NCBI GenBank assembly: GCA_018388625.1
Contig: CP074402.1
Coordinates: 930,001 to 994,000 of the forward strand
Length of the DNA: 64,000 bases
Direction of reading: 5' to 3'
Origin: Nocardiopsis eucommiae
GTDB taxonomy: Bacteria; Actinomycetota; Actinomycetes; Streptosporangiales; Streptosporangiaceae
The notes under the pieces were generated by a model. That model saw nothing but the letters and a program-made list of their open reading frames with translations. It was not told the origin of the DNA and did not search any database. This document shows positions 35,859 to 43,556 of this stretch, in pieces (the stretch's first letter is position 1; every line of letters begins with the position of its first letter). Both the position numbers and the translations under genes were made by a program.

Positions 35859-36740
35859 GAACACGACGCCGAACTCAGGGGCCAGTCGCTGGCCGATCTG
35901 CTGAGGGTCCTGGACCTGGAGCGGATCGAGGTCAACATCTTCCGGGGGATCAGCCCGGCGGAGGGACCGCAGCGGGTCTTCGGAGGACTGGTCGCCGGGC
36001 AGGCGCTCGTGGCTGCGGGCCGGACCGTGCCCGCCGAACGGTACGTGCACTCCCTGCACGCCTACTTCATACGGCCCGGCGACCCCACCGTGCCGATCGT
36101 CTACGAGGTGGACCGGGTCCGCGACGGGCGCTCGTTCACCACCCGCCGGGTCGTGGCCGTCCAGCACGGCAAGGCGATATTCACGCTCTCCGCCTCCTTC
36201 CACAAGGAGGAGCCGGGTCTGGACCACCAGATCCCGATGCCGGACGTCCCGCCGCCGGAGGACCTGCTCAGCACGCGTGAGCGGCTGCGCGAGGCGTTCG
36301 GGAAGGTGCCCAACTTCGTGCAGTGGCACCCCATCGAGATGCGGCCCGTGGGCGCGATGTCGTTCGAGGCCGAGCGCGACCCCGACCTGCGCACGGCGAC
36401 CAACCCGGTGTGGTTCAAGGTGGACGGCGAGCTGCCGGACGACCGCCTCACCCAGGTGTGCCTCATGACCTACGCCTCGGACATGACGCTGCTGGACACC
36501 GTGCTGCTCCGGCACGGGAGGTCGTTCGCGGGGATCGCCATGGCCAGCCTCGACCACGCGATGTGGTTCCACCGGCCGTTCCGCGCCGACGAGTGGCTGC
36601 TGTACGCGCAGGAGTCCCCGACCGCCCAGGGCGCCCGGGGCCTGGCGCGCGGCCTGGTCTACACGCGCGACGGCCACCTCGTCTGCTCCGTGGTGCAGGA
36701 GGGCATGATCCGCGTCGTGGACGCGGAGGGCTGGGCCTAG
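35853..36740 (+). CDS. tesB: Acyl-CoA thioesterase II (TesB-like)
   Basis: 295 residues from ATG 35853, preceded by GAGGACGAGG. Double hot-dog thioesterase: RVFGGLVAGQALVAAG in the first domain, and SLDHAMWFHRPF plus QESPTAQGARGLARG with the Asp, Thr and Gln catalytic residues in the second. It hydrolyses medium or long acyl-CoAs. It is in frame with uvrD2 without a stop. I treat them as two genes because each has family-typical ends and tesB has its own ribosome-binding site. Confidence 0.87.
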   Translation: MSEHDAELRGQSLADLLRVLDLERIEVNIFRGISPAEGPQRVFGGLVAGQALVAAGRTVPAERYVHSLHAYFIRPGDPTVPIVYEVDRVRDGRSFTTRRVVAVQHGKAIFTLSASFHKEEPGLDHQIPMPDVPPPEDLLSTRERLREAFGKVPNFVQWHPIEMRPVGAMSFEAERDPDLRTATNPVWFKVDGELPDDRLTQVCLMTYASDMTLLDTVLLRHGRSFAGIAMASLDHAMWFHRPFRADEWLLYAQESPTAQGARGLARGLVYTRDGHLVCSVVQEGMIRVVDAEGWA

Positions 36741-36755
36741 ACGGAGGCGGTTCAC

Positions 36756-36790
36756 GGGGCTCGGGGGCAACGCTCCCGGGCCCTTCGTCA
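36756..36790 (+). terminator. Probable terminator after tesB
   Basis: GGGCTCGGG pairs imperfectly with CCCGGGCCC, followed by TTCGTCATT. Confidence 0.45.
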
Positions 36791-36832
36791 TTCCCGGCGA
36801 CCTCTGGCCGGATGCGGACGTTTTCCCAGGTC

Positions 36833-36871
36833 AAAAATAGGTTGCCGATCTTTGTGGGCGGCCCGTAGTGT
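36833..36871 (+). promoter_or_regulatory. WhiB7-type autoregulated promoter
   Basis: An AT-rich box AAAAATA (36833-36839) lies three bases upstream of a -35 TTGCCG (36842-36847); the -10 TAGTGT (36866-36871) follows after 18 bases. WhiB7 is known to bind AT-rich DNA just upstream of the -35 through its AT-hook together with SigA, so this looks like self-activation of whiB7. Confidence 0.7.
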
Positions 36872-36945
36872 GTACACGTCGAACCAACCGCTCTCGGTAC
36901 AGGTGCGAGACCCTGTACCCGACTTCGAAGGAGGTGCCCGATCAA

Positions 36946-37296
36946 ATGACCACCACGGAGATGAACTCGATGACCACGTTGTCCCTCGCTGCCGAGGCCG
37001 CTTGGCGTCCGTTCCCGACAGGAGTCGTGTCGGGCATCGGCCTGAGCGGTAGCACCATCGGCGGTCGTCCGAGCGCCCAGAACGGCATCCAGTCCCTCGG
37101 CATGGTCCAGCTCATTGGATCCGGCCTGGCTTTCCAGGGGACCGGTGTGTCCGAGTCCGGCGTCATCGGCGAGCCGCGCCACGAGTCCGAGCCTGCCCTT
37201 GATCGCGGCAAGTTCACCGTTGGCGTCAACGAGGCATCGCACGAAACCCCGCGCTATGGCGCATCGGGAGAGTGTCCACGGAAGATTCCGGCCTAG
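36946..37296 (+). CDS. whiB7 leader upstream ORF
   Basis: 116 codons from ATG 36946, with an unusually strong ribosome-binding site (AAGGAGGTG) nine bases upstream. The peptide starts MTTTEMNSMTTLSLAAEAAW and matches no family I know. It ends 30 bases before an intrinsic terminator and 205 bases before whiB7. In mycobacteria and streptomycetes, translation of a leader ORF controls termination ahead of whiB7, so stalled ribosomes induce the regulator. The length is large for a leader peptide; a missed frameshift could shorten it. Confidence 0.6.
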   Translation: MTTTEMNSMTTLSLAAEAAWRPFPTGVVSGIGLSGSTIGGRPSAQNGIQSLGMVQLIGSGLAFQGTGVSESGVIGEPRHESEPALDRGKFTVGVNEASHETPRYGASGECPRKIPA

Positions 37297-37325
37297 AGCA
37301 GCACAGGCCGAGATCCTCGACCGTG

Positions 37326-37361
37326 GCCGCGGACCCCGACACAGGGGCCGCGGCTTTCTTT
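37326..37361 (+). terminator. whiB7 attenuator terminator
   Basis: GCCGCGG-A-CCCC (37326-37337) pairs with GGGG-CCGCGGC (37344-37354) over a GACACA loop, followed by TTTCTTT. It lies between the leader ORF and whiB7 and fits transcription attenuation. Confidence 0.75.
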
Positions 37362-37500
37362 GTATCTCCGTTCGTTCTCCGTCCCCCAGGGACGCGGGAG
37401 CAGGCGGCGGCATCGCAAGTCCAGGTCCCTCACCGGATTCGTTCCGGTGACCGAACACCGACCGCGTTGTACGAACGATCAAAGATCTTGGAGGGCACCG

Positions 37501-37778
37501 ATGCTCGCGTCGGTCCTGGAAACGCCCCAGTTGGGCGAGGTCGAAATCCCCTGCCGTAGGGAGCCGGACCTGTTCTTCGCGGAGTCGCCCGCGGAGGTCG
37601 AGGCGGCCAAGGCGATCTGTGGTTCCTGCCCCATTCGGGAGCAGTGCCTGGCGGACGCGCTCGAGCGGCGTGAGCCGTGGGGCGTCTGGGGCGGGCAGCT
37701 GCTCGTCTCCGGCCAGGTGGTGGCGCGCAAGCGCCCCGTGGCCGTCCCCGCAAGAACCCCGCGCCCGTCGCGGCCTGA
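37501..37778 (+). CDS. whiB7: WhiB7 redox-sensing regulator (frameshifted)
   Basis: 92 residues after correction, equal to the usual WhiB7 length. Fe-S cysteines C18, C40, C43 and C49; the WhiB turn EPWGVWGG at 58-65. As given, the frame fails at the C run 37734-37737; a fifth C restores the AT-hook KRPRGRPRKNP that defines WhiB7, then a TGA at 37776. It activates intrinsic resistance to ribosome-targeting antibiotics. Regulation by promoter, leader ORF and attenuator is visible upstream. Confidence 0.9.
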
Positions 37779-37816
37779 ACACCCCAAGCACCCACGAACC
37801 CGAAGGACTCGAAACG

Positions 37817-37975
37817 ATGATGCAGGAACTCATGCGGATGGTGGAGCGCACCGACGAGGAGCCCCGCGACCGTCAGATCAGACGACTCGGCGCCCGGCAG
37901 TTGCGCGCCCGGCAGCGCGAGGAGCGTCGTGCGGAGCAGGCGATCATGGAAATCGCGTGGTCAAGGCTATGTTGA
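37817..37975 (+). CDS. Small basic/acidic helical protein
   Basis: 52 residues from ATG 37817 (or 37820), with AAGGA upstream. It is highly charged (RRLGARQLRARQREERR) and probably a single long helix. It lies 38 bases after whiB7 and before a strong terminator, so it is probably co-transcribed. No family recognised. Confidence 0.45.
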   Translation: MMQELMRMVERTDEEPRDRQIRRLGARQLRARQREERRAEQAIMEIAWSRLC

Positions 37976-37999
37976 CGCGGACTGACGAGTGAGTGAACG

Positions 38000-38043
38000 A
38001 ACGAGACCGAAGGGCGCCTGGAGCGCGCCGTTCGGTCTCGTTT
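38000..38043 (+). terminator. Strong terminator of the whiB7 transcript
   Basis: AACGAGACCGAA pairs perfectly with TTCGGTCTCGTT (38031-38042), with an inner GC stem, and runs into TTTG. Confidence 0.85.
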
Positions 38044-38249
38044 GTGTAACCAAAACCAGCAGGAGGTCCCGGAGCCGGTCCACGTGTGTCCTGTCTCACC
38101 AGCTCCGAAGGCCCCTGGTCAGAGGGGAATCCGTGTCGGGGGCCCGAATCCGCCCCCGAACGCCCGGGTCGGACACGGCGCGAAAGAAATCACATATCCG
38201 GACAACTCACACCTGTTCGAGAAGGCCCACCTCGGATACCGTAAACACT

Positions 38250-38813
38250 GTGCCCTCGAACACCAAAGTCGAGGTACGACGCAGTCCTCGTCGCCGCCGC
38301 ACCGTGTCGGCCTACAGGGACGGGGACACCACGGTCGTCCTCGTGCCCGCGACGTTCTCCCGCGCAGAGGAAAAGCGCTGGGTGGACCAGATGCTGCAAA
38401 AGCTCCGGGCCCGGGAGGGCCGCAGACACCCCGGTGACCGCGAGCTCCAGGAGCGCGCCGTCGAGCTGGCCGAACGCTACCTGGACGGCACCCACCTCCC
38501 GGACAGCGTCCGCTGGGTCGACAACCAGAACTCCCGCTGGGGTTCCTGCACGCCGGACACCCGCACCATCCGCATCTCCCGTCGCGTCGCGGGGATGCCC
38601 TCGTGGGTGGTGGACTACGTCCTCGTCCACGAACTCGCCCACCTGCGCATCCCGCACCACGGCCGCGACTTCTGGGACCTGGTCCGGCGCTACCCCAAGG
38701 CCGACCGCGCCCGCGGCTACCTGGAGGGGTTCAGCGCCGGCAGCCGCTCCGACCACGACGACGAGGACCCGGACGAGGTCCTCGAAGCCGATGAGGTCGC
38801 CTTCGAGGAGTAG
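38250..38813 (+). CDS. YgjP/DUF45-type metallopeptidase
   Basis: 187 residues from GTG 38250. The zinc motif is HELAH (127-131) with a downstream His in HHGRDFW, and the conserved RWGSC is at 96-100, as in the YgjP/WLM group of SprT-like peptidases. A -10-like TACCGT at 38237-38242 lies seven bases before the GTG, so the mRNA is probably leaderless. Substrate unknown. The acidic C-terminal tail has no known role. Confidence 0.85.
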   Translation: MPSNTKVEVRRSPRRRRTVSAYRDGDTTVVLVPATFSRAEEKRWVDQMLQKLRAREGRRHPGDRELQERAVELAERYLDGTHLPDSVRWVDNQNSRWGSCTPDTRTIRISRRVAGMPSWVVDYVLVHELAHLRIPHHGRDFWDLVRRYPKADRARGYLEGFSAGSRSDHDDEDPDEVLEADEVAFEE

Positions 38814-38816
38814 GGG

Positions 38817-39077
38817 CTACTTGCCGTAGTGGTATCGGCAGGCGACGACGCGGATCTCGTCCTCGTGCAGGCGGTGGACGAGACGGTGCTCGTCGGTGAT
38901 GCGGCGCGACCAGTAGCCGTGGAACCCGTGGCGCAGGGGTTCGGGTTTCCCCATGCCCTCGTTGCCGTTCCGGTCGATGTCCTTGATGAGGGCGTTGATG
39001 CGTTTCAGGACCTTGCGATCCTGGCCCTGCCACCAGACGTAGTCCTCCCAGGCGTTCTCCGCCCAGACGAGCTTCAT
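38817..39077 (-). CDS. yoeB: YoeB-family toxin
   Basis: 86 residues. E46, R65, H83 and Y84 fall at the same positions as the catalytic residues of E. coli YoeB. It is a ribosome-dependent mRNA endonuclease. Its ATG overlaps the antitoxin stop by four bases (ATGA). The convergent peptidase gene ends three bases away. Confidence 0.92.
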   Translation of the reverse strand: MKLVWAENAWEDYVWWQGQDRKVLKRINALIKDIDRNGNEGMGKPEPLRHGFHGYWSRRITDEHRLVHRLHEDEIRVVACRYHYGK

Positions 39078-39328
39078 TCGGCCAGGCCCCGCTCTATTCC
39101 GTGCCCGGACTCCACCTGCTCGATGGCGTCGATCAGGCGGCGGGCGTTCTCGGGGCTGCGGAGGAGGTAGGCGGTCTCTCTGAGTGACTCGTACTCGGAC
39201 AGGGCCATCATCACGACCGGCTCGTGTCCGGCTCTGGTGATGATGACCTCCTCACGGTCGTTGACGACCGCGTCCATGGTGGCCGCGTAGTGGGCACGGG
39301 ACTCGGAGTAGGTGATCGTCTTGGTCAC
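39074..39328 (-). CDS. yefM: YefM/Phd-family antitoxin
   Basis: 84 residues from GTG 39328, with GGAGG upstream. The N-terminus TKTITYSESRAHYAATMDAV and VVMMALSEYESLRETAYLL are typical of YefM; the acidic C-terminus wraps the toxin. With YoeB it represses its own operon through the TGTACA repeats just upstream. Confidence 0.92.
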   Translation of the reverse strand: MTKTITYSESRAHYAATMDAVVNDREEVIITRAGHEPVVMMALSEYESLRETAYLLRSPENARRLIDAIEQVESGHGIERGLAE

Positions 39329-39366
39329 GGTTCCTCCTGGGCACCAGAGCGAAGATCTAACTTTAA

Positions 39367-39384
39367 TGTACAGGAAGTTGTACA
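39367..39384 (-). promoter_or_regulatory. YefM-YoeB operator: two TGTACA boxes 12 bases apart
   Basis: TGTACA occurs at 39367-39372 and 39379-39384. In E. coli, YefM and the YefM-YoeB complex bind palindromes with TGTACA cores 12 bases apart centre to centre. The site lies about 40 bases upstream of the antitoxin start in the AT-rich promoter region. Confidence 0.8.
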
Positions 39385-39404
39385 TCGGCGGCGCGGGCGC
39401 GCCC

Positions 39405-39776
39405 TCAGCCGCCGGGAGCGTCGAGGGCGCGTTCGGCGGCCCTGACGTCCGCGGCGACACGGGCCAGCACCACGGCGCTCACCACGAGCAGCACCCCGAA
39501 CACGGCGGCGTAGTAGGTGGTGGTCCCGCCCCACTCGCCGGAGACGGCGGCACGGCCCAGGACCGCGACCAGCAGGATCCCCATGAACCCGCAGACGCCC
39601 TGCCCCAGCCGCAGCGAGCGCCGCTTCTGCTCCACCCGGGCGCGGGCCACCTCCTGCGGACCGACCAGCCCGGCGCGTTCGTCGGCCAGCAGCCGTTCGG
39701 CCGCCTTGCGGACCCGTTTGGCCAGCAGCACCAGGACGAGCCCGCCCAGCATGCCGACCACGGTGATCAGGGACAC
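39405..39776 (-). CDS. Two-helix membrane protein of unknown function
   Basis: 123 residues from GTG 39776, with GAGG eight bases upstream. Hydrophobic helices at about 3-18 and two closely spaced ones at about 60-78 and 85-105; the segment between is charged (RKAAERLLADERAGLVG). No family recognised. Confidence 0.6.
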   Translation of the reverse strand: MSLITVVGMLGGLVLVLLAKRVRKAAERLLADERAGLVGPQEVARARVEQKRRSLRLGQGVCGFMGILLVAVLGRAAVSGEWGGTTTYYAAVFGVLLVVSAVVLARVAADVRAAERALDAPGG

Positions 39777-39844
39777 GGCGAACGCCTCACAGGGGGCCGG
39801 TGGTTCATGGTCATCCGTTCCGTCGGGCCGTGGGGGACACACAT

Positions 39845-39886
39845 CACGAGAGGCCCGGCCGGATCTCCTCCGGCGGGCCTCTCGTG
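39845..39886 (-). terminator. Hairpin after the Nudix gene
   Basis: CACGAGAGGCCCG (39845-39857) pairs with CGGGCCTCTCGTG (39874-39886). The right arm just precedes the Nudix stop. Confidence 0.55.
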
Positions 39887-39888
39887 GT

Positions 39889-40446
39889 TCAGTTCGCGGC
39901 GGTGGTCCGCCGGTGCGCGTGGACGGCGGCGTCCACCAGGGCCCGGACGGAGTCGTCACTGGACTCGGGGAGGGACCCCACCGGGAACCAGTCCAGTCCC
40001 GCGGACTCGTCCGGGTCCCGGACCAGCACGGCGTCGGCCGGAGCCACCGCGGCGTACTGCACGTCCAGGTGGAGACTGCCCCCGCCGCACGGCACCGCGT
40101 GGCGGTCCAGCCGCACCGGCTCCGGAAGCAGGGCCAGATCCCGGATCCCGGACTCCTCGGTGGCCTCCCGCAGCGCCGCGCCGGCCAGGGTGGTGTCCTC
40201 GGTCTCGCAGTGGCCGCCGGTCTGCAACCACATCCGGTGGACCCGGTGCAGCACCAGGGCCACACGGGAACCGTCGGCGGAGACGATCGCGGCGCTCGCG
40301 GTCAGGTGCCCGGGCAGGCAGGTACGCCACATGGCGTCACCATGGGCGTCCAGGTGGTCCAGGTAGGAGCGGCGCAGCTCCTCCTGGCCGGTGTCGGGCG
40401 CGGTCCACGCGTCCAGCACCGCCCGCGCGTCGACGTGCAGAGTCAC
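39889..40446 (-). CDS. Nudix hydrolase
   Basis: 185 residues from GTG. The Nudix helix reads GGHCETEDTTLAGAALREAT followed by EESG, a variant with one extra residue in the loop that I recall from actinobacterial members. The start codon directly follows the DUF2342 stop with no gap, so the two are translationally linked. Substrate unknown. Confidence 0.82.
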   Translation of the reverse strand: MTLHVDARAVLDAWTAPDTGQEELRRSYLDHLDAHGDAMWRTCLPGHLTASAAIVSADGSRVALVLHRVHRMWLQTGGHCETEDTTLAGAALREATEESGIRDLALLPEPVRLDRHAVPCGGGSLHLDVQYAAVAPADAVLVRDPDESAGLDWFPVGSLPESSDDSVRALVDAAVHAHRRTTAAN

Positions 40447-41862
40447 CTACTTGCCGTCCTCGTCCTCGTCGTCGCCGGGCCGGGGCCGCTCGGAGCCGTC
40501 CGGGTCGGTCAGCGACGAGATGTCGAAGTCCGTGCCCTCGAACTCGCCGCGCCCGTGCACGAAGGCGTCCGGGTCGTCCAGGTCGTCGGCGGTGGGCATG
40601 AGGTCCGGGTGCTGCCACACGGCGTCCCGGCCCTCCACGCCACGCGCCTCCTCCAGGGCCGTCCACAGGGCTCCGGCCTCGCGCAGACGGCGCGGACGCA
40701 GCTCCAGGCCGACCAGGGCGGCGAAGGTGTGCTCGGCGGGCCCACCGGTGGCGCGGCGGCGCCGGGTGGTCTCCGCGAGCGCACCCGACTGCGGCAGGCG
40801 CTCGGACACGGCCGACGACACCACGGTCGCCACCCAGCCCTCGATCAGGGCGAGAGTGGTCTCCAGCCGCTTGAGCGCGGCCTTCTGCTGGGGGTGTCCT
40901 CCGGCTGGAGCAGCCCCTCGGCGCCCAGCCCGCCGGACATGGCCTCCTGGAGCGCCTCCGGGTTCGAGAGGTCGATCCCGCCGAGCTTGTCCTCCAGGCC
41001 GCTGACGTCGAACGACATCCCGGCCGCGTACTCCTCGACCAGCCGGGACACGTGGGAACGCAGCCAGGGCACGTGCGAGTACAGGCGGTGCACGGCCGCC
41101 TCACGGGCGGCGAGGTACAGGCGCACCTCGTCCTCGGGGATCTCCAGGCCCTCACTGAAGCGGGCCACCCCCGAGGGAAGCAGGGCGGCGTTGCCCTCAC
41201 CGGCCAGCGGCAGGCCGATGTCGGTGGTTCCGATCACTTCCTGGGCCAGCTCACCGATGGCCTGACCGGCCTGCTGGCCGACCATCATGCCGCCCATCTG
41301 CTGGATCATCCCCAGCAGCGGACCGGCCATGGAAGCCATCTCCTCGGGGAGGTTCTGCCCCATGGCCTGGACCGTCTTGGCGGTCAGTGGGTCGCACAGC
41401 TGCGCCCACGAGTCCATCGTCTTCTCGATCCACTCCGACCTGCTCCAGGCCTGGGCGGTCTGGAGCCCCGAGGGGAGGTCGGTAGCCTGGTCGAGCCACA
41501 GGTCGGCGAGGCGCAGCGCCTCCTCGATCCGGGCGTAGTCGGCGGGCGGCACGCTCGGGTCCCCTTCTGGGAGACCGCGTGCCGCGCGATGTTCTTGGCC
41601 ATGTCCCAGTTGATGCCGGACGTCGGGGACGTCTGACCGGCCTCCGGCGCACCGGGGGCGGGCTGGGACGACATCATGTCCGCGAACTGGCGGAGCATGT
41701 TGGCCATCTGTTGCGGGTCGCCGAACGGGAATCCGTCCGGTGTTCCGGGGTTCCCCCGCCCGGGCCGCCGCTGCCGGCACCCGAGCCGGAGTCGCCTGAA
41801 CGGCGTCCGGACTCGTCATCGGGATCGTTCGGCATGCTGAAACCGAAAGGCAGGTCGCTCAC
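40447..41862 (-). CDS. DUF2342 zinc-dependent metalloprotease-like protein (three frameshifts)
   Basis: About 472 residues after correction. Start GTG 41862 (SDLPFGFSMPNDPDD), a Gly/Ser-rich linker, then INWDMAKNIARHAVSQKGDP and the conserved LALIEGWVATVV helix that takes the place of a metalloprotease motif; no HExxH is visible, so activity is doubtful. Breaks lie at 41753-41757, 41561-41564 and 40890-40894, each fixed by one extra base in a C/G run. It is divergent from the SDR gene. The family is the Rv3195 type, next to the PDZ-Lon protease in mycobacteria (from memory). Confidence 0.82.
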
Positions 41863-41925
41863 AATCAGACCTCAGGCAGGATTAGGTTTGGTCTCCACTG
41901 TCACGTTAGCTGGGAGTCGCCCGGA

Positions 41926-43052
41926 GTGAATACCGAAAGCAGCCAGGTTCGCCCACAGCACAGCCCCTCGGATCGGGCGGGCATGGTGGTGGCGGTCACC
42001 GGTGCCGCCTCCGGAGTGGGCCGACTCCTCGTGCAACGCCTGGCCGCCCCAGAAGGTTCCGTCTCGGCGCGTGAGGTCGTGGCGATCGACGACGAGTTCG
42101 CCGACCTGCGCGGGGTGACCTGGCGCATCGCGGACGTCCAGGACCCGGGGCTGGTCTCCCGGCTGCACGGGATCGACGTGCTCGTGCACACCGCCGACGA
42201 CCGTTCCCTGGAGACCAGGCCGTCGGCGCGCCGGGCGCACAACATCCGGGCCGCGCAGACCGTCCTGACGGCGGCGGCCGCCGCCGGAGTGCCGCGCGTC
42301 CTCCTCATTACCAGCACGATGGTCTACGGCGCCGCCCCCGACAACCCCGTGCCGCTGCCCGAGAACGCCACCCGCGTCTCGGACAACAGCGAGGGCCTCA
42401 TGGGCGACTTCGCAGAGGTCGAGGAGTTGGCCGAGCGCGCCCGCCGGGCCCACCCGGGCCTGAGCGTCACCGTGGTGCGCCCCGCCCCGCTCGTCGGCCC
42501 CGAACTGGACACCCTCCTCAGCCGCCACTTCTCCGCGCCCCGCCTCCTCACCGTCAAGGGCCACGAACAGCACTGGCAGTTCTGCCACGAGGACGACCTC
42601 GCCTCCGCGCTCGCCTTCTGCGCCCTGCACGAGGTGACCGGGACCGACGGGGTGGTCGCCGTGGCCAGCGAGGGATCGCTCACCCAGGGGGAGGTGGAGG
42701 AGATCGCGGGGATGAAGCACTTCGAGGTGCCCGCCAACCTCGCCTTCGGTGCCGTCCGCCGCCTGCACCAGGCCCGCATCACCCCGGCCGCGGCCGGAGA
42801 GATCAAGTTCCTCGTCTACCCCTGCGTGGTGGACGGCGTCTCCCTGCGCCAGGCCGGGTGGAAGCCCGCCCACGACAACGAGTCGGCGCTGGCCGCCCTG
42901 CTGAAGTCCAAGACCGGCAAGCACGCCATCGCCGGGCGCAGCCTCGGCCGCAAGGAGGTCACCATCACGGCCGCCGGAGCGGCCGGAGCGGCGGCCGCGG
43001 CCATCGGAACGGCCGCCGCCATCCGCCACCTGCGCAAGCGAGGAAGTCCTGA
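41926..43052 (+). CDS. NAD-dependent epimerase/dehydratase (extended SDR)
   Basis: About 375 residues. Rossmann motif VTGAASGVGRLL near the N-terminus, LLITSTMVYG carrying the active-site region, and a C-terminal hydrophobic helix (AAGAAGAAAAAIGTAAAIRHLRKRG) that could anchor it to the membrane. As given, the frame runs on to 43365 and overlaps moaE in another frame. A single missing base near 43040 would put a TGA at 43050-43052, which I take as the likely end. It is divergent from DUF2342. Substrate unknown. Confidence 0.72.
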
Positions 43053-43066
43053 TCCGTGCCGCTTGA

Positions 43067-43072
43067 TACGGT
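43067..43072 (+). promoter_or_regulatory. -10 box for leaderless moaE
   Basis: TACGGT lies six bases before the moaE GTG, so the transcript would start at or next to the start codon. Confidence 0.45.
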
Positions 43073-43078
43073 TCCCGG

Positions 43079-43516
43079 GTGGATCAGATCACTCTCGCGG
43101 CCGTACGCGACACGCCCCTGTCCGTCGACGAGGTCCTGGCGGCGGTGGCCGACCCCAGGGCTGGCGGCACGGCCGTCTTCATCGGGACCGTGCGCGACCA
43201 CGACCACGGACGCGACGTGGCCGCCCTCTCGTACTCGGCCCACCCGACCGTCGAGGCGCAGCTGCGCGTCGTCATGGAGAAGGTGCTGAGCGACACCACC
43301 GCCCCCGACCGCCCGGTCGTGCGGATGGCCGCCACGCACCGCGTCGGGGACCTGGAGATCGGTGACCTCGCCGTGGTCGTCGCGGCCTCCGCGGCCCACC
43401 GCGAGGAGGCCTTCGCGGCCTGTCGCAGACTCATCGACGACCTCAAGGCCCAGGTGCCCATCTGGAAGAACCAGGCCTTCGAGGACGGCGGGACGGAGTG
43501 GGTCGGCTCGCCCTGA
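43079..43516 (+). CDS. moaE: Molybdopterin synthase catalytic subunit MoaE
   Basis: 145 residues. FIGTVRDHDHGR, the lysines K123 and K130 (DLKAQVPIWKNQAF), and SYSAHP fit MoaE. It joins sulfur from MoaD thiocarboxylate to precursor Z; MoeZ in this window would recharge the carrier. No moaD is seen nearby. The GTG start appears leaderless. Confidence 0.9.
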   Translation: MDQITLAAVRDTPLSVDEVLAAVADPRAGGTAVFIGTVRDHDHGRDVAALSYSAHPTVEAQLRVVMEKVLSDTTAPDRPVVRMAATHRVGDLEIGDLAVVVAASAAHREEAFAACRRLIDDLKAQVPIWKNQAFEDGGTEWVGSP

Positions 43517-43544
43517 GTCCTCCCGTCCAGGTCCCGAAGGGCTC

Positions 43545-43550
43545 TAAGGT
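43545..43550 (+). promoter_or_regulatory. -10 box for leaderless PDZ-Lon gene
   Basis: TAAGGT lies six bases before ATG 43557; no ribosome-binding site is visible. Confidence 0.45.
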
Positions 43551-43556
43551 GTCAGC

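Noticed and set aside
36946..37296. Leader ORF as an ordinary protein gene
   Set aside because: No family match, and its position between the WhiB7-type promoter and the attenuator fits a regulatory leader better; the alternative cannot be fully excluded.
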